DNA of 64,000 bases from Acidobacteriota bacterium (GTDB lineage Bacteria; Acidobacteriota; Vicinamibacteria; Vicinamibacterales; UBA2999). The DNA is taken from NCBI GenBank assembly GCA_947482665.1, contig CANKJK010000001.1, positions 345,582 through 409,581 on the forward strand, given 5' to 3'. Under the pieces are notes generated by a model. That model made no database searches and was not told where the DNA came from. It saw nothing but the letters and a program-made list of their open reading frames with translations. Positions 38,213 to 46,498 of this stretch are shown here, one piece after another. Every line of letters starts with the position of its first letter. Position 1 is the stretch's first letter. The position numbers were made by a program, and so were the translations under genes.

Positions 38213-39156
38213 CCATCACCGACTGGTCCGGAGCCGCGCCGGGCGCGGTCGCAGAACTCTATGCGCGGGAATCCCAGCAATGGCGGGACGCATTTGACTG
38301 GGACACCGCGGCGCAGTGGTTGGAAGTGGAGACTGCGCGCACGGCATGGGGACTCCCGGGCCTGCTGGCCACGGACGACGCGGGCCAGCCTGTGGGCTGG
38401 CTGTTCTACCTGCCTGGACCAAGCGGTGCGCAACTCGGCGGTGTCAGCGCCACCACCCACACCATGACGCGCGCCCTCGTCGCGGCGTTCGCCAACCGCG
38501 AGCAGGGGAGAACTTTCGCCGCGTTCATACCGGCACTGTCGCCGGGTCTCGAGGAGGCCCTGCACCTCGTCGGGTGCGAGACGATCCCTCACCTGCACCT
38601 GGTCGCCTCGCTGGACCGACTGACTCAGCCTCCGATGACCCGGCCGGTCGATGCTGGCATCACCCTGCGCCCCTGGCGCACCGGTGACGACCTCGTCGCC
38701 GCCCAGGTGTTGCTGTCCAGTTACGCCAGGGACGACGCCGCGCTGTTTGCGCCGACGGGGGCACCCGATGAATGGCTGACCTATGTCACGAACCTCGTCG
38801 AGCAGATTGGGTGCGGACGGTTCGTGCCGGAGTCGAGCGTGGTGGTGGAGCGTGACGGCCGGCCTGCCGGGATCGCCCTCGTCACACTGGTCAGCGGTGC
38901 GATGGCCCACCTGGCGCAGATCGCCGTCATGCGCGACGCACAAGGACGGGGCCTGGGAGGGGCGCTGCTCGATGCGGCACTCGGCGCGGCCCGTGCAGGC
39001 GGTGCACGAGCCATGTCGCTCCTGGTGTCCAGCAAGAACAAGGGGGCCATCGCGCTCTATCGCCGCTACGGCTTCGAGCCGCGCGGGCACTTCCTGGAGG
39101 CGCGCGGACTCGCGTCCTCCTCCGGCCCGTCCGACCAGGTTACCCCCGTCGGTTGA
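38209..39156 (+). CDS. Tandem GNAT-like acetyltransferase
   Basis: C-terminal GNAT motif A (AQIAVMRDAQGRGLGGALLDAAL) and NKGAIALYRRYGFEPRG; N-terminal half resembles a degenerate GNAT. Confidence 0.8.
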   Translation: MTITDWSGAAPGAVAELYARESQQWRDAFDWDTAAQWLEVETARTAWGLPGLLATDDAGQPVGWLFYLPGPSGAQLGGVSATTHTMTRALVAAFANREQGRTFAAFIPALSPGLEEALHLVGCETIPHLHLVASLDRLTQPPMTRPVDAGITLRPWRTGDDLVAAQVLLSSYARDDAALFAPTGAPDEWLTYVTNLVEQIGCGRFVPESSVVVERDGRPAGIALVTLVSGAMAHLAQIAVMRDAQGRGLGGALLDAALGAARAGGARAMSLLVSSKNKGAIALYRRYGFEPRGHFLEARGLASSSGPSDQVTPVG

Positions 39157-39613
39157 AGATCGCCGACGTCTCTGGGGCGGGCGCGATTACGCGCCGATAG
39201 GCCGCGAGCGTCTGCTCGCCCTGCTCAAGCGCTTGAAGCGCACCCCGGCGCGCCTGCTCGGCGTGGCGGAGCGATTCCATCGTCCGCTCGTCCCCTGCCA
39301 CGATGGCCGCGACCCGCTGTGCGGTGTGGCGATGTAACGCCGCCACGGCCTCAAAGGCAGGAGTTCCATTCAGAGCCTGCCGGTGCTCCAGGAGCGACCG
39401 CCGCACGGGCACCAGTTCGTGCTCGACGGAGAGTAGCCCGTCCATCACGCGGTCTCGCTGATCTGCCGCCTCGTGAAAGGCATCGAGGTCCGATGCCGAG
39501 CTTGCGTGTTCCTGCCGCTCGGCCAATGCCTCGAGCCGGGTCAACAGGCGCAATTCCGCCTCAAGACCGGCCTGATACTGCGCGAGCAGGGCGTCGAGGT
39601 CCTGCCTGGTCAT
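39140..39613 (-). CDS. FlgN/FliT-like flagellar chaperone
   Basis: All-helical 157 aa, immediately downstream of fliS. Confidence 0.5.
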   Translation of the reverse strand: MTRQDLDALLAQYQAGLEAELRLLTRLEALAERQEHASSASDLDAFHEAADQRDRVMDGLLSVEHELVPVRRSLLEHRQALNGTPAFEAVAALHRHTAQRVAAIVAGDERTMESLRHAEQARRGALQALEQGEQTLAAYRRVIAPAPETSAIFNRRG

Positions 39614-40014
39614 CTCCGCGCTGCCACGGCGGCGACCGCATCCGGCGCGGTCGAGATCTTCGCCCAGGCCTCGCGCATGCTCCCGAGCAGCCGTTGCACC
39701 TCCGAGATCGCGGAATCATCCTGCCGGCCCGTCGCATCCAGGAGGCGGCTGGTCATGTAGGTGTAGAGGCGATCAAGGTCCTGCGCCACCTGGCCCCCCT
39801 TGTCCATGTCGAGCGTGCCCTGCAGTTCGCCGATGATGGCCTGCGCGCGCGCGACCGCTCGCGTGCGACCGGGCCGGTCTCGGCGCCCGGCCGCAGCCGT
39901 CGCTTCGCCGAGGAAGCGGATGGCGCCGTCGTAGAGGAGTACGACGATTTCGAGGGGCGACCTGGATGTGACGTCGGTCTGTTTGTAGGCGTTGAGTGCG
40001 CGTGCGGTCTGCAT
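39610..40014 (-). CDS. fliS: Flagellin chaperone FliS
   Basis: NAYKQTDVTSRSPLEIVVLLYDGAIRFL; LDRLYTYMTSRLLDA. Confidence 0.94.
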   Translation of the reverse strand: MQTARALNAYKQTDVTSRSPLEIVVLLYDGAIRFLGEATAAAGRRDRPGRTRAVARAQAIIGELQGTLDMDKGGQVAQDLDRLYTYMTSRLLDATGRQDDSAISEVQRLLGSMREAWAKISTAPDAVAAVAARR

Positions 40015-40027
40015 CAGTGAGGTCCGT

Positions 40028-41404
40028 CTAGAAGCTCGAAGCTACGGAAGAAAGTTGCGCCTGCTGGTTCTTGAGCCGGGTCATGGCGAGATCCGCCTCG
40101 GTGTACTCCCGCTGAAGCGACAACCGTCGCTGCTCGAGGCGGGTACTCAGGTTGTCTATCTGACGGCTCAGGGCGGAGGCCCGCTCGGTCATCCGATCCC
40201 GGGCGGAGGACACCAGGCCGCCAGACTGGGTGTAGTCCTCCATCAGGGTTGTGAAGGCGCCGAACGCGCCTCCGTCCCCCGTGCCGGCAAAGAGCGTCTG
40301 CGCCGCCCCAGGCTCCGCGTTGATGGCCGTATCGAAGACCTTGCTGTCCAGCGTGAGCTTGCCGCTCGATGAGGCGGCAATGCCTAACTGGGCGAGGCTG
40401 GTCATCGTGCCGGTGCCGTAGGAGTCGAAGAGCGCCGAACGCAACGCATCCCGGAGCCCACGGACCAGAGGGTCATGGGACACATTGTTCTTGCCGGCCG
40501 CATCGGCCGTCCGCTGATCGTCAAAGAAGGACAATACGCCGTTGTAGGCGTCGACAAAGTCCTGGACTTTAGCCTTGGCGGCGGTCGTATCCCGGGTGAC
40601 TTCGACCCGGATGGTCGCATCCGGGTCCAGCTTGTGCAGCGTGAGCGACACCCCAGGGATGGCCTCCTCCACGACATTGCTGTCACTGGTGACGGCAATG
40701 TTGTTGACGGTGAACAGGGCATCAGCCGCCGTCACCGCGCTATCCGCGGCGTCGTCGCCACTGACGCCGTCGTTGTCCGTATCGGTAAAGCCGAGGCCAG
40801 CGCCGCCGGTGAGGCCGTTGGTGACCGTGAAGCCGTTACTGAGACCGGTGTCGATCGCGGTCAGGACCAGGCGGTAGGCATTGGGTGCGGATCGCACGAT
40901 GGCTGCCCGGACAGGGGAGTCTTCGGCCGCGTTGATCTGGTCCGCGAGCCCTTCAAGCGTGGTGTCTTCACTGAGACTGATGACGACAGGATCGCCGCCG
41001 GTCTTGGTCAGGGTGAGCGAACCTCCGGAGGCCACGACCGTGTCCGTTGCCGCGACGGTCGTGTTGCTGCTGGTGACCTGGGCCCTGGCAAGTTGGGTGA
41101 CCACGACGTCGTAGGTCCCGGTCGCCGTACCGTCACCGGCTGTCGCCGAGACGGCCGCGTCGGCGCTGCTGCTGGCTTTGAGAATCTGCAGCGAATCGGC
41201 GGCCGCGAGTGAGTCCGCCGCGTCATGGACCTTGCCAAGTCTGCCGACGAGACCGGCAAGAATCTGATTCTGGCCTTTTTGGTCCGATTGCTGGTTCTGG
41301 AGGCGGGTGAGGGGGGCGCTCTCCTGCGTCATCACTGCATTGAGCAGCTGCCCGAAGTCGATGCCGTTAAACCCGCTGATGCTGACTGGAGATCCCACAA
41401 TCAC
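40028..41404 (-). CDS. fliD: Flagellar filament cap protein FliD
   Basis: SISGFNGIDFGQLLNAVMTQESAPLTRLQNQQ; C-terminal YTEADLAMTRLKNQQAQLSSV. Confidence 0.95.
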   Translation of the reverse strand: MIVGSPVSISGFNGIDFGQLLNAVMTQESAPLTRLQNQQSDQKGQNQILAGLVGRLGKVHDAADSLAAADSLQILKASSSADAAVSATAGDGTATGTYDVVVTQLARAQVTSSNTTVAATDTVVASGGSLTLTKTGGDPVVISLSEDTTLEGLADQINAAEDSPVRAAIVRSAPNAYRLVLTAIDTGLSNGFTVTNGLTGGAGLGFTDTDNDGVSGDDAADSAVTAADALFTVNNIAVTSDSNVVEEAIPGVSLTLHKLDPDATIRVEVTRDTTAAKAKVQDFVDAYNGVLSFFDDQRTADAAGKNNVSHDPLVRGLRDALRSALFDSYGTGTMTSLAQLGIAASSSGKLTLDSKVFDTAINAEPGAAQTLFAGTGDGGAFGAFTTLMEDYTQSGGLVSSARDRMTERASALSRQIDNLSTRLEQRRLSLQREYTEADLAMTRLKNQQAQLSSVASSF

Positions 41405-41444
41405 CCTCCGCCCTTCCGGCAGGGAAGGGTCTCCCGAGGTATAA

Positions 41445-41459
41445 GCGAGATTCGGGCCA
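41445..41459 (-). promoter_or_regulatory. Candidate sigma54 promoter upstream of fliD
   Basis: Minus strand TGGCCCGAATCTCGC; correct GG-GC spacing. Confidence 0.45.
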
Positions 41460-41472
41460 GCTCGTCATAGAG

Positions 41473-41512
41473 GATGGGCGCCCAGGGTTTATCCGTCCCT
41501 GGGACGCCCATC
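41473..41512 (-). terminator. Hairpin downstream of fliC
   Basis: GATGGGCG-C-CCAGGG / CCCTGGGA-CGCCCATC strong inverted repeat between fliC stop and fliD; little T-tract. Confidence 0.5.
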
Positions 41513-41537
41513 CAGCCTTCCGGCTATCCGTCTAGTC

Positions 41538-42344
41538 CTACCGCAGCAGGGACAGGACGGACTGGTTAGCCTGATTGGCCTGAGACATCGCCGCCATGCC
41601 GGCCTGCGTCAGGATGTTGTACTTCGCCATGTTGGCCGACTCTTCCGCCACGTTGGCGTCACGAATCCGGCTGTCGGCCGCCTTGTTGTTCACCATCTGG
41701 GACTGTGCCAGTCCCATCGCGAACTGCAGGCGGTTCTCGAGCGTGCCGACCGTGTTCTGCACGTCACCCAGATTCGAAATGGCGTCCTTGACCTCCGAGA
41801 GCGCCGTCTGTGCGCCGTCGGCATCGGTGAAGCTCGTGCTGGTCAGGCCCAGCGTCGAGCTGTCCGCCGCCCCGATGGTGTCTGTCACGGCGCCGTCAGC
41901 CGCATTCGTCTCGGAGCTGACAAAGACCGAGAAGTCATCGCTCGCGTCGAGGCCGCCCACGGTGGCCTCACGGTCGATTTCCTCGATGATCTTCCCGTAT
42001 TCATCGGAGAGCTTCGTGACGTCCACGCCGTTGCTGGACGAACCTGCCTGCGTCGCCAGGGTCGCAAGCCGATCAAGCAGCGTCGAGATGTTGGAGAGGG
42101 CGCCGTCCTTGATCTGGAGCTTCGACATGCCGTCGTTGGCGTTGCGGATGCCCTGGTTCAGGATGGTGACCTTGTTGCGGTAGTCGTTGGCGACCGCCAG
42201 ACCCGCGGCGTCATCGCCGGAGTAGTTGATGCGGTAGCCGCTCGACAACCGACCGAGGGCCTTGTTGAGACCAACCTGGGTGTTGGTCAGGTTCGCTGCA
42301 GCGTTTGCCGAGGCGATGTTGTTGACGACTGAGAATGATGCCAT
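41538..42344 (-). CDS. fliC: Flagellin
   Basis: 268 aa; N-terminal LNKALGRLSSGYRINYSGDDAAGLAVAN, C-terminal ANMAKYNILTQAGMAAMSQANQANQSVLSLLR. Confidence 0.97.
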   Translation of the reverse strand: MASFSVVNNIASANAAANLTNTQVGLNKALGRLSSGYRINYSGDDAAGLAVANDYRNKVTILNQGIRNANDGMSKLQIKDGALSNISTLLDRLATLATQAGSSSNGVDVTKLSDEYGKIIEEIDREATVGGLDASDDFSVFVSSETNAADGAVTDTIGAADSSTLGLTSTSFTDADGAQTALSEVKDAISNLGDVQNTVGTLENRLQFAMGLAQSQMVNNKAADSRIRDANVAEESANMAKYNILTQAGMAAMSQANQANQSVLSLLR

Positions 42345-42349
42345 TGCAG

Positions 42350-42387
42350 ATTCCTCCGTGAAAGAGGGCCGGCTTCCGTGCCGGCCG
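42350..42387 (-). promoter_or_regulatory. fliC leader with two CsrA-type GGA motifs
   Basis: Minus strand GGCCGGC-ACGGAA-GCCGGCC hairpin (GGA in hexaloop), 17 nt gap, ACGGAGGA covering the SD of fliC. Confidence 0.65.
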
Positions 42388-42422
42388 GGCCACCGGGCGG
42401 AATGCCCGCGGCGTCAGGGATG

Positions 42423-42449
42423 TAATCGGGACCAGTTCGCAGACCTTGA
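42423..42449 (-). promoter_or_regulatory. Candidate sigma28 promoter of fliC
   Basis: Minus strand TCAAGGTC-N11-CCCGATTA. Confidence 0.65.
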
Positions 42450-42471
42450 ATGCGCAGTGTGCCGAGTCCTG

Positions 42472-42489
42472 GTCGGCCGGACGGCCGAC
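42472..42489. promoter_or_regulatory. Palindrome upstream of sigma54 site, candidate activator-binding site
   Basis: GTCGGCCGGACGGCCGAC; related sequence at 50880. Confidence 0.4.
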
Positions 42490-42582
42490 ACCCTGTCGGC
42501 GCGTCGCCCGCGTGGATGGGCGGCATCAGCCTTGCGCCGGACAAAGCGCCGGAAATAGGCGCATGGCGGGTCGGGCGCATGT

Positions 42583-42598
42583 TGGCATCCAGCTTGCG
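42583..42598 (+). promoter_or_regulatory. Candidate sigma54 promoter for the glycan/motAB operon
   Basis: TGGCATCCAGCTTGCG, near-consensus TGGCAY-N5-TTGC. Confidence 0.68.
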
Positions 42599-42615
42599 AC
42601 TCCACCTGTGTCGCC

Positions 42616-43788
42616 ATGCCGTCCCTTGCCACGCTCACTGCCGTTGCTCAGCCAGTTCCCTTTGCGCCCCCTGCGCTTGGGCCTGAGGAGATCGCTGAGG
42701 TTGTCGCCACGCTGGAGTCCGGATGGCTGTCCACTGGACCACGGGTGCGCCGCTTTGAACAGGCGTTCGCGCGCTATGTCGGCGCACCGTATGCCATCGC
42801 GGTGAATTCCTGTACGGCCGCCCTCCATCTGTCCCTGCTCGCATCAGGCGTCGGGGCGGGAGATGAGGTCGTCACGTCTCCCCTGACCTTCTGCGCCACC
42901 GCCAACGTGGTGGTGCACTGCGGCGCCACGCCGGTGTTTGCGGACGTCGTACCGGAGACCGGCAACCTCGACCCAGCGGCCGCAGAGGCGGCGGTGACGC
43001 CGCGTACCCGTGCTGTCATCCCCGTGCATTACGCGGGCCGGCCAGCGGACGTACGGCGGCTGAACACCCTGGCCGACACGCACGGCCTCACGCTGGTCGA
43101 AGACGCGGCGCACTGCGTGGAGGGGGTGGCCGATGGCCGGCGCATCGGCACGACGGCCCGCTTCTCCTGCTTCAGCTTCTACGCCACGAAGAACCTCACG
43201 ACGGGGGAGGGCGGCATGATCACGACCAGTGACGACAAGGCCGCCGATTACATGCGCATCGCGTCGCTGCACGGCATGGACCGGGATGCCTGGGCCCGGT
43301 ACACCCCGGGGCACAGTGGCCAGTACGACGTGGTCATGCCGGGTTTCAAGTACAACATGACCGACATTCAGGCCGCTATCGGGCTGCATCAGCTGGCACA
43401 CCTCGACGCCCGGCATGCGCGTCGCAGCGCGATCTGGGATGCGTATGACCGTGGTCTGGCGGGGTTGCCGCTCACGCGCCCTCTGCCGGCCGATCCAGGC
43501 ACGGTGCACGCGCGCCATCTCTACACCGTCCTGGTCGACGAGGCCGCGGCCGGCATCACCCGCGACGAACTCCAGGTGCGCTTGCGTGACCGGGGCATCG
43601 CCACCAGCGTGCACTTCCGGGCGTTACACCTCCACCCCTACTACCGTGATCGCTTCGGTCTTCGCCGGGGCATGTTCCCGGTCGCCGAGTCCATCTCCGA
43701 CCGCACGCTCTCATTGCCGCTCTCTGCTGCGATGACGAGTGTGTCGGTTGAGCGTGTCATCGAGGCCGTTCATGAAGCGCTCTGCTAA
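42616..43788 (+). CDS. DegT/DnrJ/EryC1 sugar aminotransferase (PseC/SpsC-like)
   Basis: VVATLESGWLSTGPRVRRFEQAFARYVGAPYAIAVNSCTAALHLSL; CFSFYATKNLTTGEGGMI PLP-Lys motif. Confidence 0.92.
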   Translation: MPSLATLTAVAQPVPFAPPALGPEEIAEVVATLESGWLSTGPRVRRFEQAFARYVGAPYAIAVNSCTAALHLSLLASGVGAGDEVVTSPLTFCATANVVVHCGATPVFADVVPETGNLDPAAAEAAVTPRTRAVIPVHYAGRPADVRRLNTLADTHGLTLVEDAAHCVEGVADGRRIGTTARFSCFSFYATKNLTTGEGGMITTSDDKAADYMRIASLHGMDRDAWARYTPGHSGQYDVVMPGFKYNMTDIQAAIGLHQLAHLDARHARRSAIWDAYDRGLAGLPLTRPLPADPGTVHARHLYTVLVDEAAAGITRDELQVRLRDRGIATSVHFRALHLHPYYRDRFGLRRGMFPVAESISDRTLSLPLSAAMTSVSVERVIEAVHEALC

Positions 43789-44776
43789 TGCGCTGGCGCG
43801 TCGGCGCCCACGGGTGCTGTTCCGGACCGTGGCGGGGCCGCGCCGCGGCTTTGGGCATCTCGTGCGGTGCGGCTCTCTGGCCCGCGCACTCGCGGTGGAC
43901 CCAGTGATGTCCCTCCGCGGTTCGGCAGAGACGGCCGCCCACGCGGCCGCGTTGGGCTGCAGGCTGGTCGAGGGACCAGCCCGCGAGGTGTTGGCGCGCA
44001 CGGTGTGCGATGTGCTGGTGGTCGACGATCCAAACCGGCGGGCGGCCGCCTCGTGGATCCGCGCCGCGCGCCGGGCCGGACGGCCCGTCGTGACTGTTCA
44101 TGATCTGGCCCTTGGGTGCCTGGAAGGAGACATCGTGGTTGATGGAAGCGTTGTTCAGAAGCCCGCGCTCCGGCGAGCGACCGGGACAGTGGCCGCCGGT
44201 CCGCGCTATGCCGTGCTCGACCCGCGCCTGCTCTCATGGCGCCGGCGCGGCGAGGCGCCGGCGGGCGCCCTCACCGTGCTGATCGCACTGGGCGGCGGGT
44301 CGAACGTCACGTTGGCCGCGGCTATCGCCGATGCCCTCACGGCGGCGGACGAGCGGGTCCAGGTGCGGATCGCAGGCGGGTTTTCCGCTGGCGGACACGC
44401 GCAGCTGCGAGTCCAGCCGCGGGTCTGTTGGCTGGGTCGCACGCCAGGACTTGGACGGGAATTGGCGCGCGCGGATGTGGCGGTGGTCGGGGGCGGCGTG
44501 ACGCTCTACGAGGCCTGCGCACTCGGCGTGCCGACCGTGGCCATCCCGGTTGTCGATGCCCAGCGTGAGACCATCGCGGGCTTTGTCCGCAAAGGGGCCG
44601 CCACGGGCATCGTGGAGGGTCCCGTCGACATGAGCCGTGTAGTCGAACTCGTCATGTCGCTCGCGGAGAGCCGGCTGAAGCGGACGCAGATCGCGAAGCG
44701 GGCCACCAGCCTGGTGGACGGCCGCGGCGCGGCACGCGTGGCGCAGTTCGTCACCCGCTTGGCCACCACCCACTGA
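43772..44776 (+). CDS. PseG/SpsG-like UDP-sugar hydrolase
   Basis: GFGHLVRCGSLARAL; VLVVDDP; ARADVAVVGGGVTLYEACALGVPTVAIPV. Confidence 0.85.
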   Translation: MKRSANALARRRPRVLFRTVAGPRRGFGHLVRCGSLARALAVDPVMSLRGSAETAAHAAALGCRLVEGPAREVLARTVCDVLVVDDPNRRAAASWIRAARRAGRPVVTVHDLALGCLEGDIVVDGSVVQKPALRRATGTVAAGPRYAVLDPRLLSWRRRGEAPAGALTVLIALGGGSNVTLAAAIADALTAADERVQVRIAGGFSAGGHAQLRVQPRVCWLGRTPGLGRELARADVAVVGGGVTLYEACALGVPTVAIPVVDAQRETIAGFVRKGAATGIVEGPVDMSRVVELVMSLAESRLKRTQIAKRATSLVDGRGAARVAQFVTRLATTH

Positions 44777-44781
44777 ACACC

Positions 44782-45462
44782 ATGCGCGGCATCATCTTCG
44801 ACCTCGACGACACGCTCTACCCATACGAGCACTTCCGCATCAGCGGCTTCGGCGCCGTCGCGCGGCATGTCGAAGGGCGTGACGGCGTATCGGCGCTCCG
44901 GGCCTTCAGTGCGCTGTGCCGGGCGCGGCTCAGCCGGCCTGGCTGCGAGTTTCAGGCGCTCGCCGAGGACCTGCGGCTCCCTCCGGCGCGCGTGGACGAG
45001 TGGACGACGGTGTTCCGCAATCACACGCCGGACCTCGCGCTCACGCCTTCCGTGCGTGCCATGCTCGCCGGCTTGCGCGCCAACGGGTGGCGTATCGGCA
45101 TCCTGACGAACGGAGCGCCAGCGACCCAGCGACGAAAACTGGCGGCCCTTGACGTGATCCCGCTGGTGGACGCGCATGTCTGCGCGGAGGACGTGATGCC
45201 AGGGGGCAAGCCCGCCGTCGCCTGCTTTGACGCGGTGCTCGCTGCGCTGGGCACAACGGCCCGCGCGACGGTGCACGCAGGGGATGACCTGCTGGCAGAT
45301 GTCCACGGGGCGGCCGCCGCTGGCCTCCGCACTGTCCGCGTGCGTTCCGTGAGCTATCCGGGTTCCTGTCCTGGAGACGCGGACCTGGTCGTGAACCGTG
45401 TGGAGGAGGTGGCCTACGCCGCCGCACATCTGATTCCGGAGGACCTGGCTCATGTGGCGTGA
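44782..45462 (+). CDS. HAD family hydrolase
   Basis: IIFDLDDTLYPYEHFR; ILTNGAPATQRRKLAAL; VHAGDDLLADVHGAAAAGL. Confidence 0.9.
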   Translation: MRGIIFDLDDTLYPYEHFRISGFGAVARHVEGRDGVSALRAFSALCRARLSRPGCEFQALAEDLRLPPARVDEWTTVFRNHTPDLALTPSVRAMLAGLRANGWRIGILTNGAPATQRRKLAALDVIPLVDAHVCAEDVMPGGKPAVACFDAVLAALGTTARATVHAGDDLLADVHGAAAAGLRTVRVRSVSYPGSCPGDADLVVNRVEEVAYAAAHLIPEDLAHVA

Positions 45463-46498
45463 TCCGTACGGCCGGCGTATCGGCGCCGGTGAGCCGCTGT
45501 ATGTCATCGCCGAGATCGGCCTGAACCATGGGGGCTCCCTGAGCACGGCGCTCGAATTGGTCGACGCGGCCGCCGCTGCGGGCGCCAGCGCGATCAAGCT
45601 CCAGAGTCTCAAGGCTGAAGAGCTCGTCGCGCCGGGTTGCCCGCCCCCCGCGCATGTGTCGACACCGTCGCTGCAAGGCTTCTTCGCTCGATTTGAGCTT
45701 GATGCCGACGCACACAGGGCCGTCGTGGACCGCGCCCGCCACCACGGCCTGGCCGTCATCACGACACCCCTGTCCGAAGGTCTGCTGCCGATGCTTGAGG
45801 CGGTCGGGGTGGATGCCTACAAGGTCGCCAGTGGTGACCTCACGAACGACGGGTTGCTGCGTGCCGTGGCCCGGACGGGGAAGCCCGTGTTCCTGTCAAC
45901 CGGCATGGCGACCATACCGGAAGTTGTGCGGGCCGTACGCCTGGTGCGGAGCGCCGGAGGCACCGTGGCGGCAGTGCTGCACTGTGTGTCGGCCTACCCG
46001 GCACCCGCCGAGGCTCAGAATCTCCGGGCGCTGCTGGCCCTCTCCCAGGCGGTCGAGGGCCCCGTCGGTCTCTCTGACCACGCCGCCGACGGACTGCCGT
46101 CAGCCATTGCCGCGGTCGCGCTCGGTGCAACCGTCTATGAACGCCACTTCGCGCGGGAAGGCGACACCTCCGCGATCGACTTTGCCGTGTCGAGTTCGCC
46201 GGCAGAGCTGGCCGCCCTCGTGACCGCCTGTGCCGATGTGTCGCGCAGGCTCGGCAATGGCCGGAAGGTCTGCCAGCCATCGGAGTCGGTCAACCGGACC
46301 GCCAGCCGCAGGGGTGTCTACGCCCGAGCGGCACTGCCGGCCGGGCACATCGTCGGTCCTGAGGACCTGATCGCGTTGCGCCCGGAGACCGATATCCCGG
46401 CCTCCGAATTGCCACTGCTCATCGGCCGGCCTGTCACGCGGGCGGTAGCGGCCGGCGAGGCGCTCATGCGTGTCGACATCAGCAGGCGGGCGGCATGA
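45452..46498 (+). CDS. NeuB-family nonulosonic acid synthase (PseI/LegI/SpsE-like)
   Basis: YVIAEIGLNHGGSLSTALELVDAAAAAGASAIKLQ; C-terminal SAF domain. Confidence 0.93.
   Translation: MWRDPYGRRIGAGEPLYVIAEIGLNHGGSLSTALELVDAAAAAGASAIKLQSLKAEELVAPGCPPPAHVSTPSLQGFFARFELDADAHRAVVDRARHHGLAVITTPLSEGLLPMLEAVGVDAYKVASGDLTNDGLLRAVARTGKPVFLSTGMATIPEVVRAVRLVRSAGGTVAAVLHCVSAYPAPAEAQNLRALLALSQAVEGPVGLSDHAADGLPSAIAAVALGATVYERHFAREGDTSAIDFAVSSSPAELAALVTACADVSRRLGNGRKVCQPSESVNRTASRRGVYARAALPAGHIVGPEDLIALRPETDIPASELPLLIGRPVTRAVAAGEALMRVDISRRAA

Noticed and set aside
42345-42600. sigma54 promoter for fliC on the minus strand
   Set aside because: Checked GC-N10-CC pairs on the plus strand across the leader; none had a credible -24/-12 layout, while a sigma28-like site is present
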